64,000 bases of DNA from Rubrivivax sp. (GTDB lineage: Bacteria; Pseudomonadota; Gammaproteobacteria; Burkholderiales; Burkholderiaceae_C), in contig JAURZM010000016.1 of assembly GCA_030653385.1 (NCBI GenBank), forward strand, positions 1-64,000, in the 5' to 3' direction. Shown here piece by piece: positions 18,698 through 33,763 of the stretch; position 1 is the stretch's first letter, and each line of letters begins with the position of its first letter. The notes beneath the pieces were generated by a model, which saw only the letters and a list, made by a program, of their open reading frames with translations, was not told where the DNA came from and did no database searches. The translations under genes and the position numbers were made by a program.

Positions 18698-18745
18698 GGT
18701 GGGCCGAGTTGGGCTCGAACCCCAAGCAGGCAACCGGCCTCGGCC
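18698..18745 (-). repeat. tRNA 3'-end-like sequence (possible attachment-site relic)
   Basis: The 24 bases at 18698-18721 match the 3' end of tRNA-Ile (46600-46623) at 20 of 24 positions, in the same orientation. Read on the minus strand, the sequence has a T-loop consensus, then CTCGGCCCACC resembling an acceptor end. A perfect 7-bp stem (18702-18708 with 18739-18745) stacks on a 5-bp stem (18709-18713 with 18721-18725), like an acceptor/T-arm minihelix. D and anticodon arms are absent, so it is not a functional tRNA. It lies in the 128-nt gap between two convergent genes and could also act as a transcript-end hairpin. Confidence 0.4.
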
Positions 18746-18755
18746 TCAAGGCGAT

Positions 18756-19732
18756 CTACGAATGGTGCGCCTGAGACAAGTTCTCGTCTGCGCGCAGTTC
18801 GACGCCGCACGCTCGGTGGCGCCCCTCGGACTTGGCCTTGTAGAGTTGGGCGTCGGCTTCGCGCAGCAGCGCGGCGGCGCTGTCGGGCGCGCTGCCGGGC
18901 GCGCTGCCGGGAAGCGTGCACACGCCCAGGCTCACCGTCACCACCGGGGCCACGCTCGAGTCGCCATGTTCGATCTGCAGCGCCTGAACGGCTGCACCCA
19001 ATTGCTGCGCCAGAGACAGCGCCCCCGGCAGTGCGGTGTTGGGCAGCAAACAGACGAACTCTTCGCCACCGTAGCGTGCGAGCAGGTCACCCGGCCGTCG
19101 CAGGGTGTCCCGCAATGCTGAGGCCACGCGCCGCAGGCAGTCGTCACCGGCCTGGTGGCCGTAGCGGTCGTTGTAGCGTTTGAAGAAGTCGACATCGATC
19201 AGCACCACGCTCAGCGCGGTGTGGCTGCGCCTGGCGCGGCCCCACTCGGCAGTCAGCCGCTCGTCGAAGTGGCGCCGGTTGTGGACACCGGTGAGGCCAT
19301 CGATGTAGACCCACTGGCGCAGCAGATCGGACTGGGCCTTCAGCGTCAGGTGCGTGCGCACGCGGGCGCGCACGACTTTCGGGCTGATGGGCTTGGAAAT
19401 GAAGTCCACCGCACCCAGCTCCAGTCCAAGCGTCTCTGCCGCCTCGTCGTTGTGGGCGGTGACGAAGATGACCGGGATGTCGCGGGTTGCAGCATCGGCC
19501 TTCAACTGACGGCACACCTCGTGGCCGTCCATGCCGGGCATCACCACATCCAGCAGCACCAGGTCGGGTTGCTGGGCAACGCACATCGCCAGCGCCTGCT
19601 CGCCACGGGTGGCCATCAGCACCTGATGGTCGGCGGCAAAGGCCTGGTACAGCGCCTGGATGTTGACCGGCTGGTCATCGACCACCAACAGGCGCGGGCG
19701 CCGCTCAGGTGGGGTCAGGAGGGGTGATGAGG

Positions 19733-19736
<4 letters not shown>
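18756..19736 (-). CDS. Response regulator diguanylate cyclase (REC-GGDEF)
   Basis: A 326-residue PleD/WspR-like protein. The receiver spans residues ~14-130 (LLVVDDQPVN, phospho-acceptor Asp in LVLLDVVMPGMDG near residue 62, lysine in FISKPIS). GGDEF spans ~160-315 with GGEEF at the active site and an RxxD inhibitory site (RPGD) five residues upstream. Phosphorylation should switch on c-di-GMP synthesis. It is the last gene of the signalling operon. Its ATG overlaps the TGA of the large hybrid kinase as ATGA, so that kinase, which ends in an Hpt domain, is the obvious phosphodonor (inference). Confidence 0.92.
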
Positions 19737-25360
<5,624 letters not shown>

Positions 25361-25439
25361 GATTCGTGACCCTTGCATCGGGCGGTGCGGTCCAGGGCGC
25401 CGGCCGCCCCGCGTACGCAAGCGCACGAGGGCATGATGC

Positions 25440-27983
25440 TCAGTGTGACGGCTGTGCAGCGGCCGGAACAGCCGGCAAAAATGCACCCTCTTCCGCATGC
25501 CAGATTGGCAGCTGCCCAGCCTGGCGCAATGACAGCCACAGCAACAGCGCCACGTGCAGTTCCTCCAGCCTGACGGGCTTGCTGATGAAGCCATTCATGC
25601 CTGCCGCTTCACATTGCCGACGGCTGTCGTCGAAGGCGTTGGCGGTCATGGCCAGGATCGGCGTGCTCTGCCAGCCCGGCAAGGCGCGGATGGCACGGCT
25701 GGCCTGCATGCCGTCCAGGTTGGGCATCTGCATGTCCATCAGCACCAGGTCATAGGAGCAGGCCCGGGCCAGCAGCAGGGCCTCGCGTCCGTCCACGGCG
25801 CTGTCGACGGCCAGATTCACGTCTTGCAGCCACAACATGGCAAGTTCGCGGTTGACCTCGTTGTCTTCGGCCAGCAGCACCCGTGCTCCGGCATGCTGTT
25901 GGCGCAGCTGTGTGGCGGCGTCGGCGTCTGCCTCTGATATCAACCTGGCTTGGCTTGCGCTCTGAGCGTGCTGCTCTGGGCTGCGATGCAGCAGAGCGGT
26001 GAACCAGAAAGTGCTGCCCGCGCCCAGCCGGCTTTCAGCGCCAGCCTCGCCACCCATCAGCCGCGCCAGCCGCCGCGTGATGGCCAGGCCCAGCCCGGTG
26101 CCTCCGTACTGGCGCGTGGTGCTGGCATCGACCTGCTCGAAGTCGCGGAACAGCAGCGGCAACTTGTCGGCCGCGATGCCCCGGCCGGTGTCCTCGACCT
26201 CGAAACGCACCCGCACGGCATCGGCTGAATCGTGCAGCAGCCTGGCGCGCAGCACGACCCGGCCCGTTTCGGTGAACTTGACGGCATTGTTGGCGTAGTT
26301 GAGCAGCGCCTGGCGCAGCCGCGTCGCGTCGCCACGCAGCCACGTTGGCATACGGTCGGTGTCGACTTCCATGACCAGGCCCTTGCTGCGCGTGGCGTCC
26401 CCGATGATCGAAACCACGTTGTCGAACAGTGCCGACGGTTGGAAGGGCAGGTCCTCCAGCACCACCTTGCCGGCCTCGATCTTGGACAGGTCGAGGATGT
26501 CGTTGATGAGCGCCAGCAGGTGTTGGCTGGCATTGGCGATTTGCTCCAACCGCTGTGCCTGTTCAGGCGTGGCAGGGTCGCGGCGCAGCAGTTCGTTGAG
26601 CCCGATGATGGCGTTCATCGGGGTGCGGATTTCGTGGCTCATGTTGGACAGGAAGGCACTCTTGGCCCGGCTGGCGGCTTCAGCCTGGTGGCGTGCCAAA
26701 GTCAGTTCGGCGGTGCGGCTGGCGACTTGTTCTTCCAGGTGATTGCGGTGCAGTTCCAGTTCAGCGCGAAGGCGCTGCTGGTCGGTGATGTCGTCGTGCA
26801 ACTGCAGGTAGTTGGTGATGCGCCCATCGCTCTGGCGCAGGGGTATGGCCAGCAACTGCGCGGTGTACTCGCTGCCGTCGGCACGCCGATTGATCAATTC
26901 GCCGCGCCAGCTCTGGCCACTGCGCAGCGTGGCCCACAGACCAGCAATGTCCTCTTCGGGATTGCTGCTGGAGCCCAGGAAGCTCGGGTGGCGGCCCAGC
27001 GCGGCGGCCCGCGCGTAGCCGGTGATGCGTTCGAAGGCTTGGTTGACGTACTCGATGCGTCCGTCGCAGTCTGTGATCAGGATGCTTTGTGTGCTTTGTT
27101 CGACCGCCAGCGAAAGCTTGCGCAAATGCGCCTGGCCCGCCTTGCCGGCCGTCATGTCGCGTGTCACGCCCAACATGCTGGTGACCCGCCCGCTGGCGTC
27201 GCGCATCGGCGCTGCATGGGTCTCCAGCCAGCGCCGGGTGCCGCGGCGGCCCTCGATCTCGAACTCCAGCAGTTCGTGGGCGCCGGCCATCACGCGCCGG
27301 TGCAGTGCAGCGAAAGCGGCACGGTGTTCGGGCACCACGAAGTGCATCAAACCATGCCCGACAGCCTCGGCCACGCTGTCGGCTTCCAGCAGGGCCAGCC
27401 CGGCCGGGTTGATCTCCAACAATTCTCCACCCGGTCCGATCACCTTCACACACTCGGGCTCCGACTCGAAGACCGTGCGCAGTCGCAGTTCGCTCTCGCG
27501 CAGTCGGGCTTCGGCCTGGTGGCGGTACAGCGCCATCTCCAGCACGGTATGCAGCTCACGCTCGGAGAAGGGCTTGAGGATGTAGCCGAAGGGGTCGGTC
27601 AGCTTGGCGCGATCAAGCGTGTCGGCACCGCCAAAGGCCGTCAGAAAGACCACCGGCAACGCCAGTTGGCTGCGTATCAACTCAGCGGCAGTGATGCCGT
27701 CCATCGCGCCGGCCAGATGCACATCCATCAACACCAGGTCAGGCCGCAGCGCCCGGGCCATGCTGACAGCCTGTTCGCCGCGCATTGCATGGCCCACCGG
27801 TTCGTAGCCCAGTTCGACCAACTGCAGGCGGATGTCGCGCGCGACGATCAGCTCGTCTTCCACCACCAAGATGCGCGCACTCTTCACGGCTGACCTGCCA
27901 TGCTCAACAAGACCTTCTGAATCTACGCCCAAGCGCTGGCTGTCAGCCGCAAAACAAATGGTGCAAAAAGGGTCTTCCTTCAT
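25440..27983 (-). CDS. Hybrid histidine kinase (REC-PAS-PAS-HisKA-HATPase-REC)
   Basis: An 847-residue cytoplasmic kinase. An N-terminal receiver (ILVVEDELIVARDI, Asp87 in LMDVHLAG) resembles those of Hpt/HisKA_2 systems. Two PAS domains follow (~165-285, ~290-405), then HisKA with His near 450 (NMSHEIRTPMNAI), an ATPase (YGGTGLGLAITRRL) and a C-terminal receiver with Asp near 749 (LMDMQMPNLDG). No membrane segment is seen, so input is through phosphorylation of the first receiver or PAS ligands. The start ATG overlaps the upstream kinase stop as ATGA, which supports the full-length start over a GTG 96 nt further on. Confidence 0.9.
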   Translation of the reverse strand: MKEDPFCTICFAADSQRLGVDSEGLVEHGRSAVKSARILVVEDELIVARDIRLQLVELGYEPVGHAMRGEQAVSMARALRPDLVLMDVHLAGAMDGITAAELIRSQLALPVVFLTAFGGADTLDRAKLTDPFGYILKPFSERELHTVLEMALYRHQAEARLRESELRLRTVFESEPECVKVIGPGGELLEINPAGLALLEADSVAEAVGHGLMHFVVPEHRAAFAALHRRVMAGAHELLEFEIEGRRGTRRWLETHAAPMRDASGRVTSMLGVTRDMTAGKAGQAHLRKLSLAVEQSTQSILITDCDGRIEYVNQAFERITGYARAAALGRHPSFLGSSSNPEEDIAGLWATLRSGQSWRGELINRRADGSEYTAQLLAIPLRQSDGRITNYLQLHDDITDQQRLRAELELHRNHLEEQVASRTAELTLARHQAEAASRAKSAFLSNMSHEIRTPMNAIIGLNELLRRDPATPEQAQRLEQIANASQHLLALINDILDLSKIEAGKVVLEDLPFQPSALFDNVVSIIGDATRSKGLVMEVDTDRMPTWLRGDATRLRQALLNYANNAVKFTETGRVVLRARLLHDSADAVRVRFEVEDTGRGIAADKLPLLFRDFEQVDASTTRQYGGTGLGLAITRRLARLMGGEAGAESRLGAGSTFWFTALLHRSPEQHAQSASQARLISEADADAATQLRQQHAGARVLLAEDNEVNRELAMLWLQDVNLAVDSAVDGREALLLARACSYDLVLMDMQMPNLDGMQASRAIRALPGWQSTPILAMTANAFDDSRRQCEAAGMNGFISKPVRLEELHVALLLWLSLRQAGQLPIWHAEEGAFLPAVPAAAQPSH

Positions 27984-29977
27984 CGCAAGGCCTTGCCTTG
28001 GGCCGGCCTGGCCGGATCAAAAGTCACGCTGAACGCCGCGGCGGGCGCTGGCCCGATGTCAAGACGGGCACCCAGCTGTTCGACAAGATCGGCCACCAGC
28101 TGCAAGCCCAGCGACTTGCCGCGCCGGGCCTCGAAATCTGGCGGCAGGCCCGCGCCGCTGTCGCTGACGCACAGCTGAAGGGTGCCGCCCACCATCTGAA
28201 GAACCACCCGAATCTCGCCACCCTGCCCGTTGGGGAAGCCGTGTTTCAGGCTGTTGCTGATCAGCTCGTTGACGAGCAGCCCGAAGGGCAGCGCCTGGTC
28301 GAGGTCCAGCCGTGTGCTGGCCAGGTCGAGCTGCAGGCGCACCGCGCCGGCTTGCGTCTGCAAGGCGCGCATGGCCTGCGTGGCCACCTGGCGCAGGTAG
28401 TCGCCAAGGTCGACGCTGGCGAAGCGGCCCGAGCGGTAGATCGATTCGTGCAACAGCGCCATCGACTGGATGCGCGAGCGCATGTCACGCAGCACCGTTG
28501 CGGTTTCGGGCTGCACGCTGCGCCCACTCTCCAGCCGCAGCAGGCTGTGCACGATCTGCAGGTTGTTCTTGACCCGGTGGTGCACTTCCTTGAGCAGCGC
28601 GGCCTGTTCGGCCAGCGAGCGGCGCAAGGCCTCCTCACCCTGCCGGCGCTCGGTGACGTCGCGCGACAGCACGATGAATCGCGGCCCTTCCTCCGCCACG
28701 GCGGGTTTGCGCGCCACCGACAATTCGAACCAACGTTGGCCCTGCGGCAGGTCCAGTGCCATCTGGTGGCCGCTGGAGAAACCCTTGGCGCTGGCCTCGT
28801 TCAGCGCCGCCATGGCTTCGGCGGCCGCTTCCTGGGGCAAGGTCTCGCTCATCAAGCGGCCGACAAATGCCTCCGGCGGCGTCGCCAGCAATTCCGTGCG
28901 CAGCGCGTGGTAGTCGTGGTACCTGCCGTCCAGGCCGACTTCGAACATCAGATCGGGCAGCGCATCCAGGGTCGCCTGCAGTCGCGCCTGGCTCTGGCTC
29001 AGCGCCTGCTCCAGTGCCTTGCGCTGGCTGATGTCTGCGACGTGGACCACGAAGTACTGCGGCCGGCCGTCGCCATCGCGCACCACGGCCATCGTGTGGT
29101 GCGCCCACACGGGCTGACCGTTAGCGTGCAGGTAGCGCTTCTCCATCTGGAAGTGGCTGGCGCTGCCATCGAGCAACCGCTGCACCTGCACGCGGTGGGC
29201 GGGCAGGTCATCCGGGTGGGTGATCTGCTCGCAGGTCATCTGCAGCAGGGCCTGCGCCGGGTAGCCGACGATGGTGCACATTTGCGCGTTCACCTCCAGC
29301 CAGCGGCCGTCGATGGCCTTGAGCGACATGCCGATGCCGGCCGAGTTGAAGGATGCCTGAAAGCGCGCCTCGCTGGCGCGCTGTGCCGCCTCGGCCTGCT
29401 GCTGGTCTTCGAGCGCGCTGAGCAGCACCTGCCGCGACTGCTCCGCCTCTTGCAGCCGGCGTGTGGTCTCGCTCTGCGCCTGCTGCCGGGCGCGCTCGTT
29501 TGCCTTGCGCGCCGTGACGTCACGGAACATCACCAGCGTGCCAAGCGGCGCGCCATCGACTTGCGGCGTCTTTGTCTGGCACTGCAGCACGCGGCCGTCG
29601 GCCATGTCGAGCTCGTCCAAGGTGTCCAGTCTGGTGAACAGCGCCGGGCCTGGAGCGGACTCTGCACCTGCTGGGGCGTGGGCCAGTCGTGCCACGTGAG
29701 CTTGAACCTCCGCCCAGCGCGCACGCGCCACCATGGCGGGCGGCAGCGCCAGCATCGCCACCGCCTGCGGGTTGATCGCGGTGATAGCGCCACCGTCGTT
29801 CACGGCGACCAGGCCGTCGCTTATCGATTCGAGCACGGCGGTGAGCAGGGCCACCGTTCGCGCTTGCTCCTGCTGGGCGCGCCTTTGCAGCGCCAGGATG
29901 CTGGCCGAGGTCTGCAGCGCGGCCGCGTGCAGCGGGCCGTTGCCGTCGCTGGGTTCGGTCACTGGCAGGTCGTCCAT
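27980..29977 (-). CDS. PAS sensor histidine kinase, HisKA_2 family
   Basis: A 665-residue soluble kinase. Three PAS domains lie at about 45-155, 205-325 and 330-445, joined by a helical stretch. The kinase core is of the HisKA_2 type, with LLKEVHHRVKNNLQIVHSLL (phospho-His near 465). The ATPase has NELISNSLKHGF and ends in a short G2 region. HisKA_2 kinases often signal to separate receiver proteins; the next gene begins with such a receiver and is joined by an ATGA overlap, so the two are likely partners. A gap of 52 nt separates it from the MetE-like gene upstream. Confidence 0.9.
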   Translation of the reverse strand: MDDLPVTEPSDGNGPLHAAALQTSASILALQRRAQQEQARTVALLTAVLESISDGLVAVNDGGAITAINPQAVAMLALPPAMVARARWAEVQAHVARLAHAPAGAESAPGPALFTRLDTLDELDMADGRVLQCQTKTPQVDGAPLGTLVMFRDVTARKANERARQQAQSETTRRLQEAEQSRQVLLSALEDQQQAEAAQRASEARFQASFNSAGIGMSLKAIDGRWLEVNAQMCTIVGYPAQALLQMTCEQITHPDDLPAHRVQVQRLLDGSASHFQMEKRYLHANGQPVWAHHTMAVVRDGDGRPQYFVVHVADISQRKALEQALSQSQARLQATLDALPDLMFEVGLDGRYHDYHALRTELLATPPEAFVGRLMSETLPQEAAAEAMAALNEASAKGFSSGHQMALDLPQGQRWFELSVARKPAVAEEGPRFIVLSRDVTERRQGEEALRRSLAEQAALLKEVHHRVKNNLQIVHSLLRLESGRSVQPETATVLRDMRSRIQSMALLHESIYRSGRFASVDLGDYLRQVATQAMRALQTQAGAVRLQLDLASTRLDLDQALPFGLLVNELISNSLKHGFPNGQGGEIRVVLQMVGGTLQLCVSDSGAGLPPDFEARRGKSLGLQLVADLVEQLGARLDIGPAPAAAFSVTFDPARPAQGKALR

Positions 29978-30029
29978 GGTGTGAAGGTGGCGGCGTGCAG
30001 AACCAAGATGCGCAAGGCAACTCGGTGGC

Positions 30030-31106
30030 TCAGCGGCCCAGCACGGCCGAGGCCAGCGCCGTACCCTCGACCCGGGCCGCGATCTTGGCGAATGCGGTGT
30101 CGCGGCTGGTCGAGGTGTCGTCGCAGAACGGGCAGAAGCCGCAGTCGTCGGTGGTGCCCAGCTGCTCGGGCCGGATGCAGCGCGCCGCTTCGAGCACGCG
30201 GTCGCGAACCTGCTGCGGCGTCTCGATGTGCGGGTCCAGCACGTCGATCACGCCGACATAGGCGCGCTGGCCGGGCTTCAGAAGGCGCCCGATCATCTGC
30301 AGCACACGCGGCCGGTCGGGCTCGTGCGCCAGCTCAATGAAAAAGCGCCCGGCGTTGAGCTCGAACAGGCTCGGCAACAGCGCGGCGTAGTCGACGTCGG
30401 CGCTGTGCGTCGAGTCGCGGTCGCCGCCCGGGCAGGTGTGGATGCCGATGCGCTGGCGGTCGCTGTCGCTGAAGCGGTCGAGCGCCAGGTTGTTGAGCTC
30501 GATGAAGCGGGCCAGCAAGCCGCCGCTGGGGTCGATCTTGCAAGCCAGCCGGCCTTCGGTGAAGTCGACCTGCACCGTGTGTGCGCCCAGCGCCAGGCAG
30601 CCGCGCAGTTCGCTCTCGTGCTCGGCCAGCAGGTCGGCGATGAAGGCTTCGCGCGGGTACTCGGGCAGCGCTTGGGCAGGGTAGAAAAGGCTCAGCGCCG
30701 AAGGCGAAATCACCGCCTGCTTCAGCGGCAACGTGGTGTGCCGCTGCGCCTGCGCCAGGAATTGATCGCCGCGCTGGCGGTAGCGGAAGGGGCCGGCCGT
30801 CAGTCGCGGCCACTGCCGGGTGTGGTGGGTGAAGTGCAGCATGAAACCGTCGGGCGCGAAGTTCGCCAAGCCGTGCACCGCGTAGTCGGCAAAGTTGTGG
30901 TTCTTGCGCTGTTCGCCGTCGCAGAGAACGGGCGAGCCGGTGGCTTCGAAACGGCGCAGCGTGTCGCGCACCGCCTCGTCGTACAGCGCGTCGAGCGCGG
31001 CCGGGCCAAGCCGGCCGGCGTCAGCGTCGCGGATGGCCTGCACCAGTGCCAGTGGGCGCGGGATGCTGCCGATGGGCTCGGTCGGCAGGGTTGGGGTGGT
31101 GTTCAT
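30030..31106 (-). CDS. Core-MetE-like (cobalamin-independent methionine synthase C-terminal domain) protein
   Basis: A 358-residue TIM-barrel protein related to the C-terminal catalytic half of MetE and lacking its N-terminal folate-binding half. The zinc ligands of the family can be placed: His-x-Cys in GIHTCPGGD, a glutamate in FFIELAHE, and a late cysteine in TTDDCGFCPFC. SIPRPL near the N-terminus matches the start of the family. Such short proteins transfer a methyl group to homocysteine, or act on other thiols, from donors that are often unknown. Its presence inside a sensor-kinase operon is odd. Its ATG overlaps the Cache-PAS gene stop (ATGA), so it is a real member of the operon. Confidence 0.8.
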   Translation of the reverse strand: MNTTPTLPTEPIGSIPRPLALVQAIRDADAGRLGPAALDALYDEAVRDTLRRFEATGSPVLCDGEQRKNHNFADYAVHGLANFAPDGFMLHFTHHTRQWPRLTAGPFRYRQRGDQFLAQAQRHTTLPLKQAVISPSALSLFYPAQALPEYPREAFIADLLAEHESELRGCLALGAHTVQVDFTEGRLACKIDPSGGLLARFIELNNLALDRFSDSDRQRIGIHTCPGGDRDSTHSADVDYAALLPSLFELNAGRFFIELAHEPDRPRVLQMIGRLLKPGQRAYVGVIDVLDPHIETPQQVRDRVLEAARCIRPEQLGTTDDCGFCPFCDDTSTSRDTAFAKIAARVEGTALASAVLGR

Positions 31107-33055
31107 GTGCCTCTCTCAGCAGCCGACGGCTCGGCATCCGCGTAGCGTGCGGGCTGGCCCGTGGCGGCCAGCAGCGCGTTGACCTCGCGTTTGACCTCGA
31201 TCGTGCGCAGCTCGCGGCCCAGCATCGCCGTGTGCCAGCGGCGCAGCTCGTTGAGCTGTTCCAGCTGGCGTTGCTCGGACAGCTTGCGTACATTGATGTC
31301 CTCGACCACCGACACAAAGTGCAATGGCATGCCCATGGCGTCGCGCACCATCGACACGGTCAGGTTGACCCAGACCAGACTGTCGTCCGGGCGCAGGTAG
31401 CGCTTTTCCATGGCATAGGTGGTGATTTCGCCGGCCTGCAGACGCCGCACCTGGTCGATGTCGCTCGCCAGGTCGTCGGGGTGGGTGATCTGCTGGAAGG
31501 TGCAAGCCTGCAGATCGGCCCGGCTGCGGCCGGCGATGTCGGCAAACCGCTGATTGACGAGTGCAAAAGTGCCGTCCAGCGCGACGTGCGCCACGCCCAC
31601 AGCGGCCTGCTCGAAAAAGGCCCGAAAGCGCGCCTCGCTGGCTTGCAGCTGTTGCATCAGCTGCTGGCGTTCGGTGATGTCGATGCGCACGCCAAGCAGC
31701 CGCGTGGCCTTGCCGGCGGCGTCGCGCGCCAGCACCCGGCCGGCCACCTGCATCCAGCGCAGCGAGCCGTCGGCATGTTGCATGCGCGCTTCGTAACCGA
31801 AGGGCGCGTCGGCGCCGTCCAGCACGGCCTGGATGCGCACCGCCACCATGGCGCGGTCGTCGGGGTGCACGGCTTGCAGCGAGGGCGGGCCGGCCGCCGG
31901 CCCGGGCCGCACGGCATGGCCGAGCATGGTGTACCAGGTCGGGCTGGCCTGCCAGTGGTCGTGTAGCAGGTCCCAGTCCCAGACGCCGATGGCGGCGGCA
32001 TCGGTGGCCAGCTCCAGACGCTTGGCCATCTGGCGGGCATCGGCTGCGGCCAGCAGGCGCTGGCGCCAGGCGCGGTCCAGCGCCGCGAACAACAGGCCGA
32101 CCACGACGGCGGCTGTTGCCAAAATCGAGCTTGCCAGCAGTACCTGCTCGCGCCATGGGGCCAGTACGGCGTCGCGGCTGCGGGCAACCAGCACCAGCAA
32201 TTCCGGCGGCCCCGTCAGGCTGCGGTAGGCGTTCAGGCGTTGCCGGCCGTCGACCGGGCTTGCGCCGACGTAGCTGCCGCTCGGTTGGGTCGCCAGCCGC
32301 TGGCTGAACAGGGCGCTGCCGGCAAAGCTCTGGCCCATGGCACTTTCCAGGATGGGGCTGCGCATCAGCAGCACGCCGTCGCGGCGCAGCAGTGCCACTG
32401 CGCCGTCGGGCCCCAGATCAAGTGCACTCCAAAGACGGTCAAAAAATGGTGGATCCAGCCCTGCCACGATCACACCCACCAAGGCCCCGCTCGCACTGTG
32501 AAGCGGCCGTGCGGCGCTGACCAGCCAGTCACCCGTGGCACGGCTGCGCACTGGAGCGCCGAGGTAAAAACTCGTCTCTGGATCGCGTTGGTACGCCTGA
32601 AAAAACTCGCGGTCGGCCAGCTGCAGGCCCACGGCGCTGGCCTCGGGCGCATGCAGCACGCGACCCTGCGCGTCGAGTACCCAGATTGCACGCACAAAAG
32701 GCAGCGCTGCTGCATGTTGGATCAACAGCGTGCGCACGGCCGCATCGTTCCACCCGCCAGCCGCTTCGAGCATGTCCAGGCCTTGCGCCGCCAACTGCAG
32801 CCGCTGGTCAACGGCCTGCACGGCGCTGACAGCCTGGGTCTCGACCACGAGCGCCAGCGACTGGTTCAGGCGCTGACCCGAATCGATCGCTTGTGTCCGT
32901 TGCCGGGCCAGCGTGACCGCCAAGAGCAACGCTGACAGCAGCATCAGCCCCAGCGCCAGCGCCACCAGTTGCAGGCGCAGCTTCCGCGCTTCCGGCGGTG
33001 CTTTGTTCGGCGCAGCCTGCCCCGGCGGCGCGATGGCGAATCGCCCCCTATCCAT
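31103..33055 (-). CDS. Cache-PAS-PAS membrane sensor without output domain
   Basis: A 650-residue protein. A membrane helix near residues 28-50, an extracellular double-Cache region (~55-300; FVRAIWVLDAQGRVL, PLHSASGALVGVIVAGLD) and a second helix are followed by two PAS domains. The chain then ends shortly after a helical linker (LNELRRWHTAMLGRE; VKREVNALLAATGQP). That linker usually leads into a kinase or cyclase domain, but none is present. It may act as a sensory subunit for a kinase encoded next door. Several starts are possible (33055, 33073, 33085); the ATG at 33055 overlaps the LuxR regulator stop by 8 nt, in line with other junctions. Confidence 0.8.
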   Translation of the reverse strand: MDRGRFAIAPPGQAAPNKAPPEARKLRLQLVALALGLMLLSALLLAVTLARQRTQAIDSGQRLNQSLALVVETQAVSAVQAVDQRLQLAAQGLDMLEAAGGWNDAAVRTLLIQHAAALPFVRAIWVLDAQGRVLHAPEASAVGLQLADREFFQAYQRDPETSFYLGAPVRSRATGDWLVSAARPLHSASGALVGVIVAGLDPPFFDRLWSALDLGPDGAVALLRRDGVLLMRSPILESAMGQSFAGSALFSQRLATQPSGSYVGASPVDGRQRLNAYRSLTGPPELLVLVARSRDAVLAPWREQVLLASSILATAAVVVGLLFAALDRAWRQRLLAAADARQMAKRLELATDAAAIGVWDWDLLHDHWQASPTWYTMLGHAVRPGPAAGPPSLQAVHPDDRAMVAVRIQAVLDGADAPFGYEARMQHADGSLRWMQVAGRVLARDAAGKATRLLGVRIDITERQQLMQQLQASEARFRAFFEQAAVGVAHVALDGTFALVNQRFADIAGRSRADLQACTFQQITHPDDLASDIDQVRRLQAGEITTYAMEKRYLRPDDSLVWVNLTVSMVRDAMGMPLHFVSVVEDINVRKLSEQRQLEQLNELRRWHTAMLGRELRTIEVKREVNALLAATGQPARYADAEPSAAERGT

Positions 33056-33698
33056 GGCTGCCCACCAAGCCATGCCGGATGGCATAGCGCACCATGCCTG
33101 CGACGTCGTGCACGCCCAGGCGCTGGCTGATCTGGTAGCGGTGGGCGTCCACCGTCTTGGTGCTGAGCGCCAGTTCGCGCGCGATCAGCTTCGTGCTCAG
33201 GCCGCGCGCCACCAGGCACAGCACCTCAAGCTGGCGCGGCGACAGCGCGTGGTGCGGCGCGGCCGCATCACCACTGAGGCTGTCAACGAGCGCGCCCGAG
33301 GCGCTCGGGCTGACATAGCGCTGCCCGGCCATCACCGCCTGGATGGCGTTGGTCAACTCGACCGGGCCGGCGTCTTTCACCACGTAGCCACGCGCGCCGG
33401 CGGCAAAGGCGCGCAGCACGTACTGGGTGTTGAGGTGCATCGACAGCATGATGCAGCGCACGCGGCCGGCACAGTCGGCGGTGATGCGGCGTGCCAGCTC
33501 GATGCCGTCCTCGTCACGCAGCGTGATGTCGAGCATGGCGACATCGGGCTCCTCCTGCGCGATGGCGTGCAGCGCCTGCGCGCCGGTGTCGCATTCGGCG
33601 GTGATGCGCGCGCCCAGGTCACGCTCGATCAGCGTGCGCACGCCAGCACGCAGCAGCGCGTGGTCATCGACCAGCAGCACGCGCAGCATTGTCGGCAT
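33048..33698 (-). CDS. LuxR/NarL-type response regulator
   Basis: A 216-residue regulator. The receiver has LLVDDHALLRAG, Asp57 in VAMLDITLRDEDG and the lysine in YVVKDAG. The LuxR helix-turn-helix is in the last ~65 residues (LSPRQLEVLCLVARGLSTKLIA; LSTKTVDAHRYQI). It should bind DNA when phosphorylated. The HisKA_3 kinase encoded 65 nt upstream is the expected partner, as in NarX-NarL pairs. It is the only DNA-binding output in the operon. ATG codons at 33698 and 33689 are both possible starts; the longer open frame to 33812 lies in the upstream gene. Confidence 0.9.
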   Translation of the reverse strand: MPTMLRVLLVDDHALLRAGVRTLIERDLGARITAECDTGAQALHAIAQEEPDVAMLDITLRDEDGIELARRITADCAGRVRCIMLSMHLNTQYVLRAFAAGARGYVVKDAGPVELTNAIQAVMAGQRYVSPSASGALVDSLSGDAAAPHHALSPRQLEVLCLVARGLSTKLIARELALSTKTVDAHRYQISQRLGVHDVAGMVRYAIRHGLVGSHG

Positions 33699-33763
33699 CG
33701 TGCTCGGCGGCGAAACTTCGTGCTGCGCACTGCGGTCTTCGCCCTTGGGGCGGCCCGGGGGGA

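Noticed and set aside
18698..18745. Functional tRNA gene
   Set aside because: No D arm, anticodon arm or room for them; the T-stem is mismatched in the canonical register.
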